Below are positions 38,406 to 48,209 of a stretch of DNA of 62,657 nucleotides, piece by piece. Numbering within the stretch: the stretch's first letter is position 1; each line of letters starts with the position of its first letter. The notes beneath the pieces are model-generated. The model saw only the letters and a list, made by a program, of their open reading frames with translations, searched no databases and had not been told where the DNA came from. A program made the translations under genes and the position numbers. Source of the DNA: Cryomorpha ignava (GTDB lineage Bacteria > Bacteroidota > Bacteroidia > Flavobacteriales_D > Cryomorphaceae); NCBI RefSeq assembly GCF_010686655.1, contig NZ_JAAGVY010000030.1:1-62657 (forward strand), read 5' to 3'.

Positions 38406-39842
38406 TTGAAGATTCTACTAACAGGTGTAACCGGTTATATTGGCAGGCGGCTTATGCTCGAACTGGCCAAAGAAGGGCATCATATCGTTTGTTGCACCCG
38501 CGATGCGAATCGGTTTTCGCCGCCCAATTCACTTAGAAACAGTACAGAAGTTATAGAAATCGATTTGCTAAAGCCGGAGACTTTGGAAAACATTCCCAAA
38601 GATATTGATGCGGCTTACTATTTGGTGCACTCTATGGCCGGTTCTGAAGACTATCAGGAACTGGAGCTAAAATCTGCAGAAAATTTTCGAAAAGCAATTG
38701 ATAATACAAATGCACGTCAGGTAATTTTCCTTAGTGGAATTATCAACGATGAACATCTTTCAAAGCACCTGCAGTCGCGGAAGAATGTAGAAAATCAACT
38801 TTCAAAAGGAAAGTATCACTGCACAACATTGCGCGCCGGAATTATAATCGGTTCTGGAAGTGCGTCTTTTGAAATTATTCGCGATTTGGTTGAAAAACTG
38901 CCTATAATGATCGCTCCGAAATGGCTTAATACAAAATGTCAGCCCATTGGAATTGCAGATGTATTGTGTTTTCTAACAAAATCGCTTGGCGATGAGCGTA
39001 CTTACGATCAAAATTTTGATATTGGTTGTCCCGATATACTGACCTATAAGGAAATGCTGCTGAAGTACGCCGAAGCGCGCGGACTGAAAAGATCTATTGG
39101 CATTGTACCTGTAATGACCCCAAAACTGTCGTCGTATTGGCTTTACTTCATCACATCAACATCATACAACCTGGCTATAAACCTGGTAGATAGCATGAAG
39201 ATAGAAGTTATATGCCGGAACAATGATTTGGCCAAAATGCTTGACATTCATCCGATATCGTATATGGAAGCTGTGGAGCGCGCTCTGGCAAAAGTGCAGG
39301 ACAATTCCGTAATTAGCAGCTGGAAAGACTCTTTTATAAGTGGTGATTTCAAAATTGCCGTTTCTGATTTTGTGAAAGTACCTACCCATGGTTGTTTTGT
39401 AGATACACGGAAACGGAAGGTTAAAAATGAAAACAAAACCCTCGATAAGCTCTGGTCGATTGGAGGCAGAAACGGCTGGTATTATGGCAATTGGCTTTGG
39501 CAAACGCGGGGATTTATCGACAAGCTTTGGGGCGGTGTAGGCTTGCGCCGCGGGCGAACCAGCACGACGAATTTGCAAGCTGGCGACACCCTTGATTTCT
39601 GGCGGGTACTTTTTGCCGATAAAACAGAAAAACGCCTTCTACTCTTTGCAGAAATGAAACTCCCCGGCGAGGCCTGGCTGGAATTTGAAATAAAAAACAA
39701 TGAGCTAAAACAAACAGCCACTTTTCGCCCCAAAGGTTTGTGGGGAAGGCTCTACTGGTTTTCCGTATTTCCGTTCCACGGGTTCATCTTTAAGGGAATG
39801 CTCAATAGCCTGATAGATGTGGAAGATGCTGCGGACAATTAG
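38406..39842 (+). CDS. NAD(P)-binding SDR protein with DUF2867-type C-terminus
   Basis: A 478-residue protein. Residues 1-290 form an extended/atypical SDR Rossmann domain, opening KILLTGVTGYIGRRL with the TGxxGxxG motif and containing AAYYLVHSM and VIFLSGI; the rest (about 325-475) is DUF2867, a START-like fold (LDKLWSIGGRNGWYYGNWLW and LWGRLYWFSVFPFHGFIFKG). I use the TTG start at 38406, since the next ATG lies inside the nucleotide-binding motif. The family has proposed roles as reductases or epimerases acting on cofactors; its substrate is not known. Convergent neighbours are separate. Confidence 0.88.
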   Translation: MKILLTGVTGYIGRRLMLELAKEGHHIVCCTRDANRFSPPNSLRNSTEVIEIDLLKPETLENIPKDIDAAYYLVHSMAGSEDYQELELKSAENFRKAIDNTNARQVIFLSGIINDEHLSKHLQSRKNVENQLSKGKYHCTTLRAGIIIGSGSASFEIIRDLVEKLPIMIAPKWLNTKCQPIGIADVLCFLTKSLGDERTYDQNFDIGCPDILTYKEMLLKYAEARGLKRSIGIVPVMTPKLSSYWLYFITSTSYNLAINLVDSMKIEVICRNNDLAKMLDIHPISYMEAVERALAKVQDNSVISSWKDSFISGDFKIAVSDFVKVPTHGCFVDTRKRKVKNENKTLDKLWSIGGRNGWYYGNWLWQTRGFIDKLWGGVGLRRGRTSTTNLQAGDTLDFWRVLFADKTEKRLLLFAEMKLPGEAWLEFEIKNNELKQTATFRPKGLWGRLYWFSVFPFHGFIFKGMLNSLIDVEDAADN

Positions 39843-39885
39843 CAGCGCAAAAGAAGCAAAATAAATTCTGCCGTCATCAATCGCA

Positions 39886-41238
39886 ATGATATTATATTTG
39901 CGGTTATTGAAAAGTCAAATCCCAAATACAATAAGCAATAAGGCTATAAACCGCCTCGCCATTCCTGCAATTCTTATGGGAATTGCAGAGCCGTTAATCT
40001 CTCTTGTTGATATCGCTTTTATTGGTCGTACAGGTACTACGCAGCTCGCGGCTGTGGGTATTGCAAGCGGTTTTTACCTCATGTCAGTCTGGATTTTGGC
40101 TCAAACGCTCACTGCCATTGCGGCAATAGTAAGCAGACATTACGGACAAAAAAAGCTCGAAGAAATTGCCAGCCTTATTCCGCAGGCACTGCTCGCTAAT
40201 ATTCTTCTCGGACTTGGTTTTTACATCCTTACCTCCTATTTCTCCACAGAAATATTTCAACTTTACAATGCTCAAGGCGATGTGCTTGATGCCTGCAACC
40301 GATATTTCTCGATACGTGCCATTGGTTTTCCTTTTTCGCTTGCGGCCATGTTGCTTTTTGGCATTTTCAGAGGGCTCCAAAATACAACCTGGGCTATGAT
40401 TATTGCTTTGAGCGGCGCGGCGATAAATGTGGTTTTAGACTATATTCTCATTTTTGGTGTCAGCGGATTCATTGAACCAATGGGCTTGGAAGGTGCGGCG
40501 TATGCCAGCCTTACCGCACAGATTGTTATGTTTCTGCTTGCAGTGATTTTTCTCTTGTGGCGCACTCCATTTAATCTTCGGCTTTCGCCAAAAATAAATC
40601 CGCAATTTAGATGGCTCGCTGCCATGAGCGGCGATCTTTTTCTGCGCACTATTCTGCTCAACCTCACTTTTTATCTCGCTACGCGATACGCTACGGGGTA
40701 TGGCGATGAAGTGGTGGCAGCGCATACCATAGCACTCAATATCTGGCTATTCTCTTCGTTTTTCATAGATGGATACGCCCACGCCGGAAATGCAATTTCG
40801 GGCAGACTCATAGGCGAAGAAAATACAGCTGGGCTTTATCGACTCGGTTTTAAAATCGGCAAAATTTCACTTTTTATTGGTTCCGGGCTCGGTTTGGTTT
40901 ACTTGATTCTCTACCCGTATATTGCCGGTGTTTTCACTTCAGATAGTTTGGTGATTTCGGCTTTTAATACCGTTTTTTGGCTGGTTATTCTTTCTCAGCC
41001 TATCAATGCGCTTGCCTTTGCTTTCGATGGAATTTACAAGGGAATTGGACATACAAAAATCTTGCGCAATCTCCTTGCGGCAGCAACTCTCTTGGGGTTT
41101 GTTCCGGTAGCAGTCAGTTTTCACATCTTCGCTCCCTCCTTGCTTGGAATTTGGGTCGCCTTTTTAGCGTGGATGCTTATTCGCAGCGGCTGGATTGTAT
41201 GGGATTTTAGGCGAAAATATAAACCAGAATCTACTTAA
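39886..41238 (+). CDS. MATE family efflux transporter (DinF-like)
   Basis: A 450-residue 12-helix inner membrane protein. It shows MATE repeat landmarks: RLAIPAILMGIAEPLISLVD with FIGRTGTTQLAAVGIA in repeat 1 and VVAAHTIALNIWLFSSFFID in repeat 2, plus GIFRGLQNTTWAM. This is the DinF-like branch, unlike the NorM-like transporter at 20547. Its 3' end overlaps the stop of mrpG by 4 bases (convergent). The substrate is unknown. Confidence 0.92.
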   Translation: MILYLRLLKSQIPNTISNKAINRLAIPAILMGIAEPLISLVDIAFIGRTGTTQLAAVGIASGFYLMSVWILAQTLTAIAAIVSRHYGQKKLEEIASLIPQALLANILLGLGFYILTSYFSTEIFQLYNAQGDVLDACNRYFSIRAIGFPFSLAAMLLFGIFRGLQNTTWAMIIALSGAAINVVLDYILIFGVSGFIEPMGLEGAAYASLTAQIVMFLLAVIFLLWRTPFNLRLSPKINPQFRWLAAMSGDLFLRTILLNLTFYLATRYATGYGDEVVAAHTIALNIWLFSSFFIDGYAHAGNAISGRLIGEENTAGLYRLGFKIGKISLFIGSGLGLVYLILYPYIAGVFTSDSLVISAFNTVFWLVILSQPINALAFAFDGIYKGIGHTKILRNLLAAATLLGFVPVAVSFHIFAPSLLGIWVAFLAWMLIRSGWIVWDFRRKYKPEST

Positions 41239-41642
41239 ACCTCGCTTTCAGGCTTTTGAGAATCATCCTTTTTATCCGCGTCTTCGTCTTCTTCGTCAAT
41301 TCCCAATAACGAATGGGTATCCTCACTATCTTTTAAATCGTCGAGCACTGTTTTTCTCCAAAGCGGAATTCCAACGAAGTATGAAGCTTTGCCGATAAGG
41401 TGGGCTGCAACCGGAGCAGTAAGCAATAAAAAGAAAACAATGGCAAGTGCTCTGGTGGTCATAGACGCTTCGCCAAAATACACAGCTGCTGCAATCAAGA
41501 TCATTCCCACGCCGAGTGTAGCAGCCTTTGTGGTAACAGATATACGCAAATACAAATCGGGCATACGTACAATACCAATCGCAGCGAGAAGTACGAAAAG
41601 CGCACCAAAAGTTATAACAACCATAATCACATAATCCATCAT
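41235..41642 (-). CDS. mrpG: Mrp Na+/H+ antiporter subunit G
   Basis: A 135-residue protein with three transmembrane helices. The family signature RMPDLYLRISVTTKAATLGV is clear. A highly acidic C-terminal tail (SLLGIDEEDEDADKKDDSQK) extends beyond the usual length and is presumably cytoplasmic. It is the last gene of the mrpABCDEFG operon (minus strand), overlapping mrpF by 4 bases. Confidence 0.94.
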   Translation of the reverse strand: MMDYVIMVVITFGALFVLLAAIGIVRMPDLYLRISVTTKAATLGVGMILIAAAVYFGEASMTTRALAIVFFLLLTAPVAAHLIGKASYFVGIPLWRKTVLDDLKDSEDTHSLLGIDEEDEDADKKDDSQKPESEV

Positions 41643-41911
41643 CTCTTCTTTTGTTTTTCGATATAATAGGCAAATGCTACCGTTGTTAAAAATGCAATAA
41701 GGGCGAGGATTATTGCTACATCGAGGTAGTCTTTTTCATTAAATATAACCGCAAATACGCTGATAGTTCCTATTGCAGTGGTGATTAACAAATCAAGCGC
41801 TACCACGCGGTCGCTAAGGCTGGGCCCCATTAAAAACCGCACAAAAATAAGGATGGCACTAAGCGCCATAATGGGCAGAATAACAAACTGAAGATATTCG
41901 TGTAAGGTCAT
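41639..41911 (-). CDS. mrpF: Mrp Na+/H+ antiporter subunit F
   Basis: A 90-residue protein with three transmembrane helices and the family stretch GPSLSDRVVALDLLITTAIG. It overlaps mrpG and mrpE by 4 bases each, which indicates translational coupling. Necessary for assembly of the Mrp complex in studied systems. Confidence 0.93.
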   Translation of the reverse strand: MTLHEYLQFVILPIMALSAILIFVRFLMGPSLSDRVVALDLLITTAIGTISVFAVIFNEKDYLDVAIILALIAFLTTVAFAYYIEKQKKR

Positions 41912-42384
41912 CTCAATAATTCTAGCACTTTTCGTTCAAATCCATTTTTGATACCATGAATAAACTCCTCTTTATCATGCACATACATGGTATGCACATA
42001 GAGCACATCTCCTTTTTCTGATACATCGAGACTCAACGTACCGGGAGTAAGAGAAATAAGGTTGGCAAGCATCGTTATTTCCAAATCTGTTTTAGCATCG
42101 AGCGGTACGCTTACGATGCCCGGCTCCATGTATAGTGTAGGCGTCATTACCTCATACGCTACCTGGATATTGGCCTTTATTAGTTCGTATAAAAAGAAGA
42201 GAAAAAAGCTGATTGCCGAGGGTAGTAACTTGAAATATCTTTTGCCGGCATGCTCTCTATCGGCAAGCCACAGCGCCAAAAACCCCAGAAAAAATCCGAA
42301 AATGAAGTTGGCAAAGGTAAAATCTCCCTTAAGGGCAACCCAAACCAGCATCAGCATATTATTTACCAAAAACTTCTTTTTCAT
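41908..42384 (-). CDS. mrpE: Mrp Na+/H+ antiporter subunit E
   Basis: A 158-residue membrane protein. MrpE landmarks are the N-terminal helices (LMLVWVALKGDFTFANFIFG), YELIKANIQVAYEVM in the middle and LANLISLTPGTLSLDVS, which is the family hallmark. It overlaps mrpF by 4 bases and lies 6 bases after mrpD. Confidence 0.94.
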   Translation of the reverse strand: MKKKFLVNNMLMLVWVALKGDFTFANFIFGFFLGFLALWLADREHAGKRYFKLLPSAISFFLFFLYELIKANIQVAYEVMTPTLYMEPGIVSVPLDAKTDLEITMLANLISLTPGTLSLDVSEKGDVLYVHTMYVHDKEEFIHGIKNGFERKVLELLR

Positions 42385-42390
42385 CGCTGT

Positions 42391-43896
42391 TTATTTTCCC
42401 ATTACGGTATCAATATAGGGTTGCACATTTATCAGCTCACCGGCTATCCTGGTCGCAAGGGTATTCACACTTTCGGCACCAAAACCAATGTAGAGCGTTA
42501 CGAGGGTTAGAAACACAACAGGAAACAAGATAGCAACCTTTCGCCTTTTGCGCAACTTATTAAAATATGAAAAATCTTCGTGCTCTTCGAGATTGGCAGA
42601 TGATTTCCAAAAAACTTGCGCCCATAATTTAGCTACAACTACCAGAGTTATAAAACTCCCGAAAAGAATAAAGCCTACAGTAAGATAATTATCTGCTTCC
42701 ATACCGCCCAATATCAGCGACACTTTTGGCCAAAATCCCGAAAGTGGCGGTATACCAATAAGCGAAAATAGAGACAGTGCAAAAAGCAAAGCTAATTTAG
42801 GATAATCGTTGTAAATATCACCCAATTTACGCATATCTGATGTGCCTTTAATTTTCACAATGACTCCGCTTATCAAAAATAAATTGGTTTTAATAACAAC
42901 ATCATGAATGAGATAAAAAACCATCCCCGCAAGGGCAATTTCATTAAAGAGCCCCAGGCCAATGATCATATATCCAATATGACAAATGATAAGGTAGGAA
43001 AAGAACTTTCTGATATTGGTTTGAACCAGCGCGCCAATACCACCACTAAAAATTGTAATCACTGCCAGAATAATAAAGAGCTGACTAAAAAATTCATCAA
43101 CTACAAACACTACGCTAAACACGCGTATAAGTGCGTAAACGGCCACTTTGGTAAGCAATCCGCTAAAGATTGCTGTAACAGCTGTAGGCGGCGCATGGTA
43201 AGAATCGGGCAGCCAGGCATACAATGGAAATAAGGCCGCTTTAATTCCAAAACCAATAAAGAAAAACAAGGCGCAAACATTCACCAATCCGCGATTTTCC
43301 AATGCCGCTACTTTTCCCGAAAGGTCGGCCATGTTTAGCGTACCTGTCAATCCGTACAAAATACCGAGGGCAGTAAGAAACATGATAGACGCCAGCATAT
43401 TGAGCGCAAAATATTTTACTGCACCCTCAAGCTGCTTTTTTTCACTTCCGATGGTGAGCAGTACAAAAGAGCTGATAAGAATAATTTCAAACCATACGTA
43501 GAGATTGAAAATATCGCCGGTAAGGAAAGAGCCCGCCAATCCCATAAGCAAAAAGTGGAGTATCGAGAAATAGCCAAACCTCAAGCGATCGCGGGCGATC
43601 GTAAACGCTGAAAAAACCGATACCGCAAAGCCGACAATGGCAGTGAGCAGCACCATAGTAACGGCGAGGGTATCTGCAACGAAAGTAATTCCAAACGGCG
43701 CGCTCCAGTTGCCTGCCTGTACCGACATGCTGCCATTAACCCAAACGGTATAGAACAGTAGCGACGCAATAACCAGATTGACACTGCTCCCTGCAATGCT
43801 AAGCACCTTTTGTGTCTTAGTTTTAGTATAGAAAAACAGCAGCAATACTGCTAAACAGGCTTGAAATAATATGGGCAGAAGAATGAGTTGTGTCAT
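42391..43896 (-). CDS. mrpD: Mrp Na+/H+ antiporter subunit D
   Basis: A 501-residue protein with about 14 helices, of the proton-antiporter superfamily shared with NADH dehydrogenase NuoL/M/N. Key regions: the TM5 Glu in [18 protein letters not shown], the lysine-containing [23 protein letters not shown] helix region, and [14 protein letters not shown]-like TM12 ([17 protein letters not shown]). It provides part of the proton channel. It overlaps mrpC by 4 bases. Confidence 0.95.
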   Translation of the reverse strand: MTQLILLPILFQACLAVLLLFFYTKTKTQKVLSIAGSSVNLVIASLLFYTVWVNGSMSVQAGNWSAPFGITFVADTLAVTMVLLTAIVGFAVSVFSAFTIARDRLRFGYFSILHFLLMGLAGSFLTGDIFNLYVWFEIILISSFVLLTIGSEKKQLEGAVKYFALNMLASIMFLTALGILYGLTGTLNMADLSGKVAALENRGLVNVCALFFFIGFGIKAALFPLYAWLPDSYHAPPTAVTAIFSGLLTKVAVYALIRVFSVVFVVDEFFSQLFIILAVITIFSGGIGALVQTNIRKFFSYLIICHIGYMIIGLGLFNEIALAGMVFYLIHDVVIKTNLFLISGVIVKIKGTSDMRKLGDIYNDYPKLALLFALSLFSLIGIPPLSGFWPKVSLILGGMEADNYLTVGFILFGSFITLVVVAKLWAQVFWKSSANLEEHEDFSYFNKLRKRRKVAILFPVVFLTLVTLYIGFGAESVNTLATRIAGELINVQPYIDTVMGK

Positions 43897-44252
43897 ATCG
43901 TTTCGTCGTCTTCGTTATAACTCAATTCATCCAAATCGTCGGTGCCCACCACTTTATACACCCGCTTAATCAGCACAATGGCAAATGCCTGCAATCCAAA
44001 ACTGATAACAATCGCTGTAAGTATCAATGCCTGTGGTACAGGGTCGGCGTACGCTTCCGCGAATGTGTCAAGTCCATCGGGAATAATCGGTGTACTGCCT
44101 TTTGTAAGCCTTCCGAGAAGAAAAATAAGCAGGTTCACACCATTTCCCAAAAGGATAAGCCCAATAATCATTTTCACCAAACTACGGCGCAGCATCATGT
44201 AAATGCCTGAAGCATAAAGAATACCGATCGTTATGGCAAGTAGCAGCTCCAT
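43893..44252 (-). CDS. mrpC: Mrp Na+/H+ antiporter subunit C
   Basis: A 119-residue homologue of NuoK with three helices: [34 protein letters not shown], and [17 protein letters not shown], each a MrpC signature. The stop overlaps mrpD; the start is 2 bases after the mrpB stop. The tail is acidic. Confidence 0.94.
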   Translation of the reverse strand: MELLLAITIGILYASGIYMMLRRSLVKMIIGLILLGNGVNLLIFLLGRLTKGSTPIIPDGLDTFAEAYADPVPQALILTAIVISFGLQAFAIVLIKRVYKVVGTDDLDELSYNEDDETI

Positions 44253-44254
44253 AG

Positions 44255-44668
44255 TTATGCGTCTTCGCTTATGGTGAATATGATGGTAAGCGATACTCCA
44301 AAAACAACAAGATAAACTCCGAGATCAAAAAACAGCGCCGAGCCCACTTTCCCAATTACGGGAATTGGATTTTCCATCCAAACTCCGGTCATAAACGGCT
44401 CGCCGGTAAAAAACACGGGAGCAAATCCGCTCAGCAAAGCCAGGCTAAGCCCAAAAGGCAATAAATACCCGGGATGAATCACAAGCAGCTCCCTCGTTTT
44501 TTCGAGGCCATGGGCAAACATATGTAGTACAAAAGCCACCGCAGCAATAAGGCCACCCACAAAGCCACCACCAGGCAAATAATGACCGCGAAGCAAGATA
44601 AAAACAGAAAACATAAGCAACAGCGGAAGAATATAGTTGGTGGCCGTGCGCAGAATTATTGAGTTCAT
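44255..44668 (-). CDS. mrpB: Mrp Na+/H+ antiporter subunit B
   Basis: A 137-residue protein with four helices. The signature is [20 protein letters not shown], followed by [16 protein letters not shown] and [17 protein letters not shown]. It lies 3 bases after mrpA. In this organism subunit A and subunit B are separate genes, as in the seven-gene group 1 operons. Confidence 0.94.
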   Translation of the reverse strand: MNSIILRTATNYILPLLLMFSVFILLRGHYLPGGGFVGGLIAAVAFVLHMFAHGLEKTRELLVIHPGYLLPFGLSLALLSGFAPVFFTGEPFMTGVWMENPIPVIGKVGSALFFDLGVYLVVFGVSLTIIFTISEDA

Positions 44669-44671
44669 AGC

Positions 44672-46978
44672 TTATTCTATATCCGATTTTTGCATTTGTA
44701 ATTTCAGCAAGCTATATACGCCGAGGGCAGATATAGCTAAAACAGTAATCTCCACCATCGTATCTATTCCACGAAAGTCCACCAATATTACGTTTACTAC
44801 GTTTTTACCTTTCGCAAGAAGGTATGCGTTTTCGGCATAGTAGGCGCTAAGTTCGCGGTTAACGGGCTGCCCCAGTACTTCCAGAATAAGCAGCGTAATG
44901 AGTAATCCAAAAGAAATAGCGATAACGCCATCGCGAAAACGAGAACGTGTATCACTCAATTTCAAATACTTAGGCAGTCGGTACAGTACGAGTACAAATA
45001 GTATAACCGTTAGTGTATCTATGGCAAACTGGGTCATGGCCAAATCTGGTGCTCCGTAAAAAACAAAGATGATACAAATGGCATATCCCAGCACGCCCAA
45101 GGCTGCGAGAGCGGTAAGCCGCGAAGGACTGAATACGGCAACTCCAATACCCAAAATCATAATCAGGATGGTACCCATTTCATAAAAGGATACTTCTTTG
45201 AGTGTTGCAAAATCCATGTACACATGTGTGCCAATAAAAAGTTCGTACCCCACAACCCCAATAACAAAAATCATTACGGCAATCAAATAATAGCGCACAT
45301 ATCCACTGGTAAAGAAACGCGTCCACATCAGTGAAATACGTTCAAAACCAATACTAGACAGTTGGGTAAAAGAAAGTGGGCCAATAAAATCGGCTTTTTC
45401 CATAAGGTCTACTTTCTTTTGGCTTGGCCTTATCAGAAAGTAGAGCACAAAACCCGATGCGATTGTAATTCCGCTTAGAAGCAAAATGATATTAAATCCG
45501 TGCCAGAGCTTGATATGAAAGTCGTATGGTTCGCCAGCCACCGCTTCCACTGCGGGTCTTACCAGGCTTTCGCCAATAAATGGAAAGAGACCGAATACAA
45601 GGCAAAGCACACCCAGGATTAATGGCGGCAACCAAATTACGGGCGAGAGTTTGCGCACATCATCCACGAGTTCTTCAGGTAGCCTGCCTACAAAAGGCTT
45701 TATACCCGCCACAAAGCCCGCGTAGAGCAAAAGCACATTGGTAATAACTGCCGCTGCGGTAATAAAAATCGCCATAGTGCCGGTGCCGAGGGTGGCTTCA
45801 TAAATCAAGTCTTTGCCCAGAAATCCAAACGAAGGGGGCATTCCGGCATTAGAAACGGCAGCCAAAAATCCGGCAATGGCGACTGGAATCATATACTTTG
45901 CCAGTCCGCCAAGTTTAAGTATATCACGGGTTCCAGAAGCTTTATCGATCGACCCTGCGACCAAAAAGAGTGTGGCTTTGTAAAGCGCATGAACCAGAAT
46001 AAAGATCAGCGCAGCCAGAAAAGCCTCTTCACTTCCAATCCCAATCAGAAAAGTGAGAATACCCAGCGCTGAAATGGTAGAATAGGCAAGAATACTTTTT
46101 AAATCGGTTCGGAAGAGCGTGTGCCAGGCACCGTAAAGCATTGTAATTCCTCCAAAAGCCATAAGCGTATTATTCCAGGACGGGTCGTTGCCGAGCAGCG
46201 GACTTAACCTAAGCAAGAGGTAGATTCCCGCTTTTACCATCGTGGCCGAGTGCAGGTATGTCGACACCGGCGTAGGAGCTTTCATTGCCAGCGGCAACCA
46301 AAAATGAAATGGAAACTGCGCCGACTTCGTGAAAGCTGCACCGATTATGAAAAAAAGGATTAGGATATAAGAGCTACTTTCTGAAAAGACAACTCCCGAG
46401 TTTAGCAGTTCTTGAATGGAATAGCTTCCGCCAACAGAGCCCATTAATATGACGCCCCCAAGCAGCAACATTCCTCCCAAACCTGTAACCCCCAAAGACA
46501 TTAAAGCCGCTTTTCGCGAATCTTCCTGACGGCTGTTGTAGCCGATTAAAAAGAAGGAAACCACGCTGGTCAGTTCCCAGAATACAAAAACGGTGATCAG
46601 ATTATCGGATAAAACGAGCCCCAGCATGGAAGCCATAAACATGCTCAAATAGCCGTAAAACCTATCGAGATGGGCGCTGCCCTTCATGTAGGCAGAGGTG
46701 TAGATAAATACCATTGCCCCAATTCCCGTAATCATCAAAACAAAAATCAACGAGAGCCCGTCGAGATTGAAGTTGAGATCGACGCCCATAGAAGATACCC
46801 ACTGGTAGGTCTTGAGAATAGGCCCGTTATTGAGTACTTCGGGAATAAAACTTGCGAAATAAACAAAAAGCCCCACCGGAACGATGGCATTTAAAATTGC
46901 CGCACGACCTTTCAGCTGGGTTCCGGCAAATACCAGAACACAAGCCCATAAAAATCCGATAAGAATCGCAAACAGCAT
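44672..46978 (-). CDS. mrpA: Mrp Na+/H+ antiporter subunit A
   Basis: A 768-residue protein with about 20 helices. The front two thirds are NuoL-like (FNLDGLSLIFVLMITGIGAM, VFWELTSVVSFFLIGYNS with the key Glu, TKSAQFPFHFWLPLAMKAPT with the conserved Lys, and HALYKATLFLVAGSIDK); the last third (GAPDLAMTQFAIDTLTVILF, FRGIDTMVEITVLAISALGV) is the MrpA-specific tail that interacts with MrpB. First gene of the operon. The complex exchanges Na+ for H+ and supports growth in salty or alkaline conditions. Confidence 0.96.
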   Translation of the reverse strand: MLFAILIGFLWACVLVFAGTQLKGRAAILNAIVPVGLFVYFASFIPEVLNNGPILKTYQWVSSMGVDLNFNLDGLSLIFVLMITGIGAMVFIYTSAYMKGSAHLDRFYGYLSMFMASMLGLVLSDNLITVFVFWELTSVVSFFLIGYNSRQEDSRKAALMSLGVTGLGGMLLLGGVILMGSVGGSYSIQELLNSGVVFSESSSYILILFFIIGAAFTKSAQFPFHFWLPLAMKAPTPVSTYLHSATMVKAGIYLLLRLSPLLGNDPSWNNTLMAFGGITMLYGAWHTLFRTDLKSILAYSTISALGILTFLIGIGSEEAFLAALIFILVHALYKATLFLVAGSIDKASGTRDILKLGGLAKYMIPVAIAGFLAAVSNAGMPPSFGFLGKDLIYEATLGTGTMAIFITAAAVITNVLLLYAGFVAGIKPFVGRLPEELVDDVRKLSPVIWLPPLILGVLCLVFGLFPFIGESLVRPAVEAVAGEPYDFHIKLWHGFNIILLLSGITIASGFVLYFLIRPSQKKVDLMEKADFIGPLSFTQLSSIGFERISLMWTRFFTSGYVRYYLIAVMIFVIGVVGYELFIGTHVYMDFATLKEVSFYEMGTILIMILGIGVAVFSPSRLTALAALGVLGYAICIIFVFYGAPDLAMTQFAIDTLTVILFVLVLYRLPKYLKLSDTRSRFRDGVIAISFGLLITLLILEVLGQPVNRELSAYYAENAYLLAKGKNVVNVILVDFRGIDTMVEITVLAISALGVYSLLKLQMQKSDIE

Positions 46979-47014
46979 ATTTTCAGTCTTCGACTACAAT
47001 TAATTTAAAAACTG

Positions 47015-47022
47015 CGAATATA
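47015..47022 (-). promoter_or_regulatory. Possible -7 element for the mrp operon
   Basis: Minus-strand TATATTCG, one base from TAnnTTTG, 36 bases before the mrpA start. Weak. Confidence 0.35.
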
Positions 47023-47132
47023 CAATAGGTAGCGGTTTTTATTGTGGTAAGATTGAAATTTGAGCGACAACTTTTTGGTGCCTATCACGAAGGGTGTGTA
47101 CTATAAAAAAGATTGTGGTGTCGCTGTTTTAT

Positions 47133-47417
47133 TCAGACTGACTTTGGGCTTACTTGTATTTGTCCTGCTATTGCTTTTAAAACTTTCATTATCGTCGCAA
47201 ACTGCGGTTTGGCTCCATCTGACAATGCTTTGTACAAACTTGGTCTACTCAATCCTGTTTCCTCCGATATTTTTGTCATTCCTATCGCTTTAGCAATATG
47301 TCCGATAGCATTAATTACATCTGCATTATCTCCTTCTTCCAAAACAGCATTAAGATACTCTGCAATCATTTCATTGTTGTCCAAATAATCCGCTATGTCA
47401 AATTTTGAAGTTCCCAT
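47133..47417 (-). CDS. HigA-type addiction module antidote, orphan
   Basis: A 94-residue protein with the antidote-protein layout: SKFDIADYLDNNEMIAEYLN, then a helix-turn-helix, GMTKISEETGLSRPSLYKAL and PQFATIMKVLKAI. In related modules a RelE/HigB-like killer gene lies directly upstream, but upstream here is the unrelated gene 47435-48034, and only about 150 bases separate the antidote stop from mrpA. No toxin is seen on either strand, so this is an orphan antitoxin. Confidence 0.85.
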   Translation of the reverse strand: MGTSKFDIADYLDNNEMIAEYLNAVLEEGDNADVINAIGHIAKAIGMTKISEETGLSRPSLYKALSDGAKPQFATIMKVLKAIAGQIQVSPKSV

Positions 47418-47434
47418 GTTTTTTATTCGAAAGA

Positions 47435-48034
47435 TTAATCAACCCTATCAAGGGTCATTTCAAAATATTGTATCCATTCCTCACCTTTCTTGTACTCGCC
47501 GGTTTCATACCACTGGCCTTTTTCATTCAACCAAATAATGTAGCGCAAATTGTCATTTGGGTACCAATGTAATTTATTGTCAATAAGTTCGGCATCAAAT
47601 TCATTGTTTTCCCCGTTTGGCAGATAGGAGCGAAATGAATATTCACCGTCTTGTTTGTTATACGAAATAATGGCGTAGGCATTGTGAATTACCCTTCCGC
47701 CTGCCATTCCCAAGCCTTCAATGACAATAAGGGTGGAGTCAAGTTTATATTTTATTTTTTCAGTTTGGTCGAAGTTTGATTTCCCACCCTCGCGCATCAT
47801 CCACCCTTCTCCTTTCCAATTGCCAACTATAAAGTCAAGTTCTGCCATTTTAGCTTGTATTTCAGGATCGGGCTGTACCGGTTGAGAAAAAGAAGAATTG
47901 ATTAAAAAAGCTGTCAAAAGCAGAGTTAGAATAGTTTTCAGGGTTTGATTTTTAGTTGATTGGAGCTTAAAATTAGAAATATATCCAATAAAACATACTC
48001 TCACCAATCCTTTTTCTTGTCTGATAGTCCTCAA
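47435..48034 (-). CDS. Hypothetical exported protein (DUF1579-like)
   Basis: About 150-199 residues. A signal-like stretch (LKTILTLLLTAFLINSSFSQ) precedes a small beta-barrel-like domain: LDFIVGNWKGEGWMMREGGK, ALDSTLIVIEGLGMA-like strand, YSFRSYLPNGENNEFDAEL and EWIQYFEMTLDRV. This pattern fits lipocalin-like DUF1579 proteins. The start is unclear: the frame has an ATG at 48034, but about 30 residues then precede the signal peptide. The true start may be the CTG codon before KTILTLLL or another non-ATG. Function unknown. Confidence 0.65.
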   Translation of the reverse strand: MRTIRQEKGLVRVCFIGYISNFKLQSTKNQTLKTILTLLLTAFLINSSFSQPVQPDPEIQAKMAELDFIVGNWKGEGWMMREGGKSNFDQTEKIKYKLDSTLIVIEGLGMAGGRVIHNAYAIISYNKQDGEYSFRSYLPNGENNEFDAELIDNKLHWYPNDNLRYIIWLNEKGQWYETGEYKKGEEWIQYFEMTLDRVD

Positions 48035-48209
48035 TTTTTTCCGAAAACCAATCCTAACCGACTCCTTATCAAAATTTATATCCTGAATTTCTAAACAACT
48101 TGGGTATCTAAAAAATTTATCAAAGACTTATCAATCAGTTCTTTAAATCCAAAACTTAAATTAAATCTGCTGCTGTTTGTCCTTGCCAAGACTAATTCAT
48201 TCTTTATAA

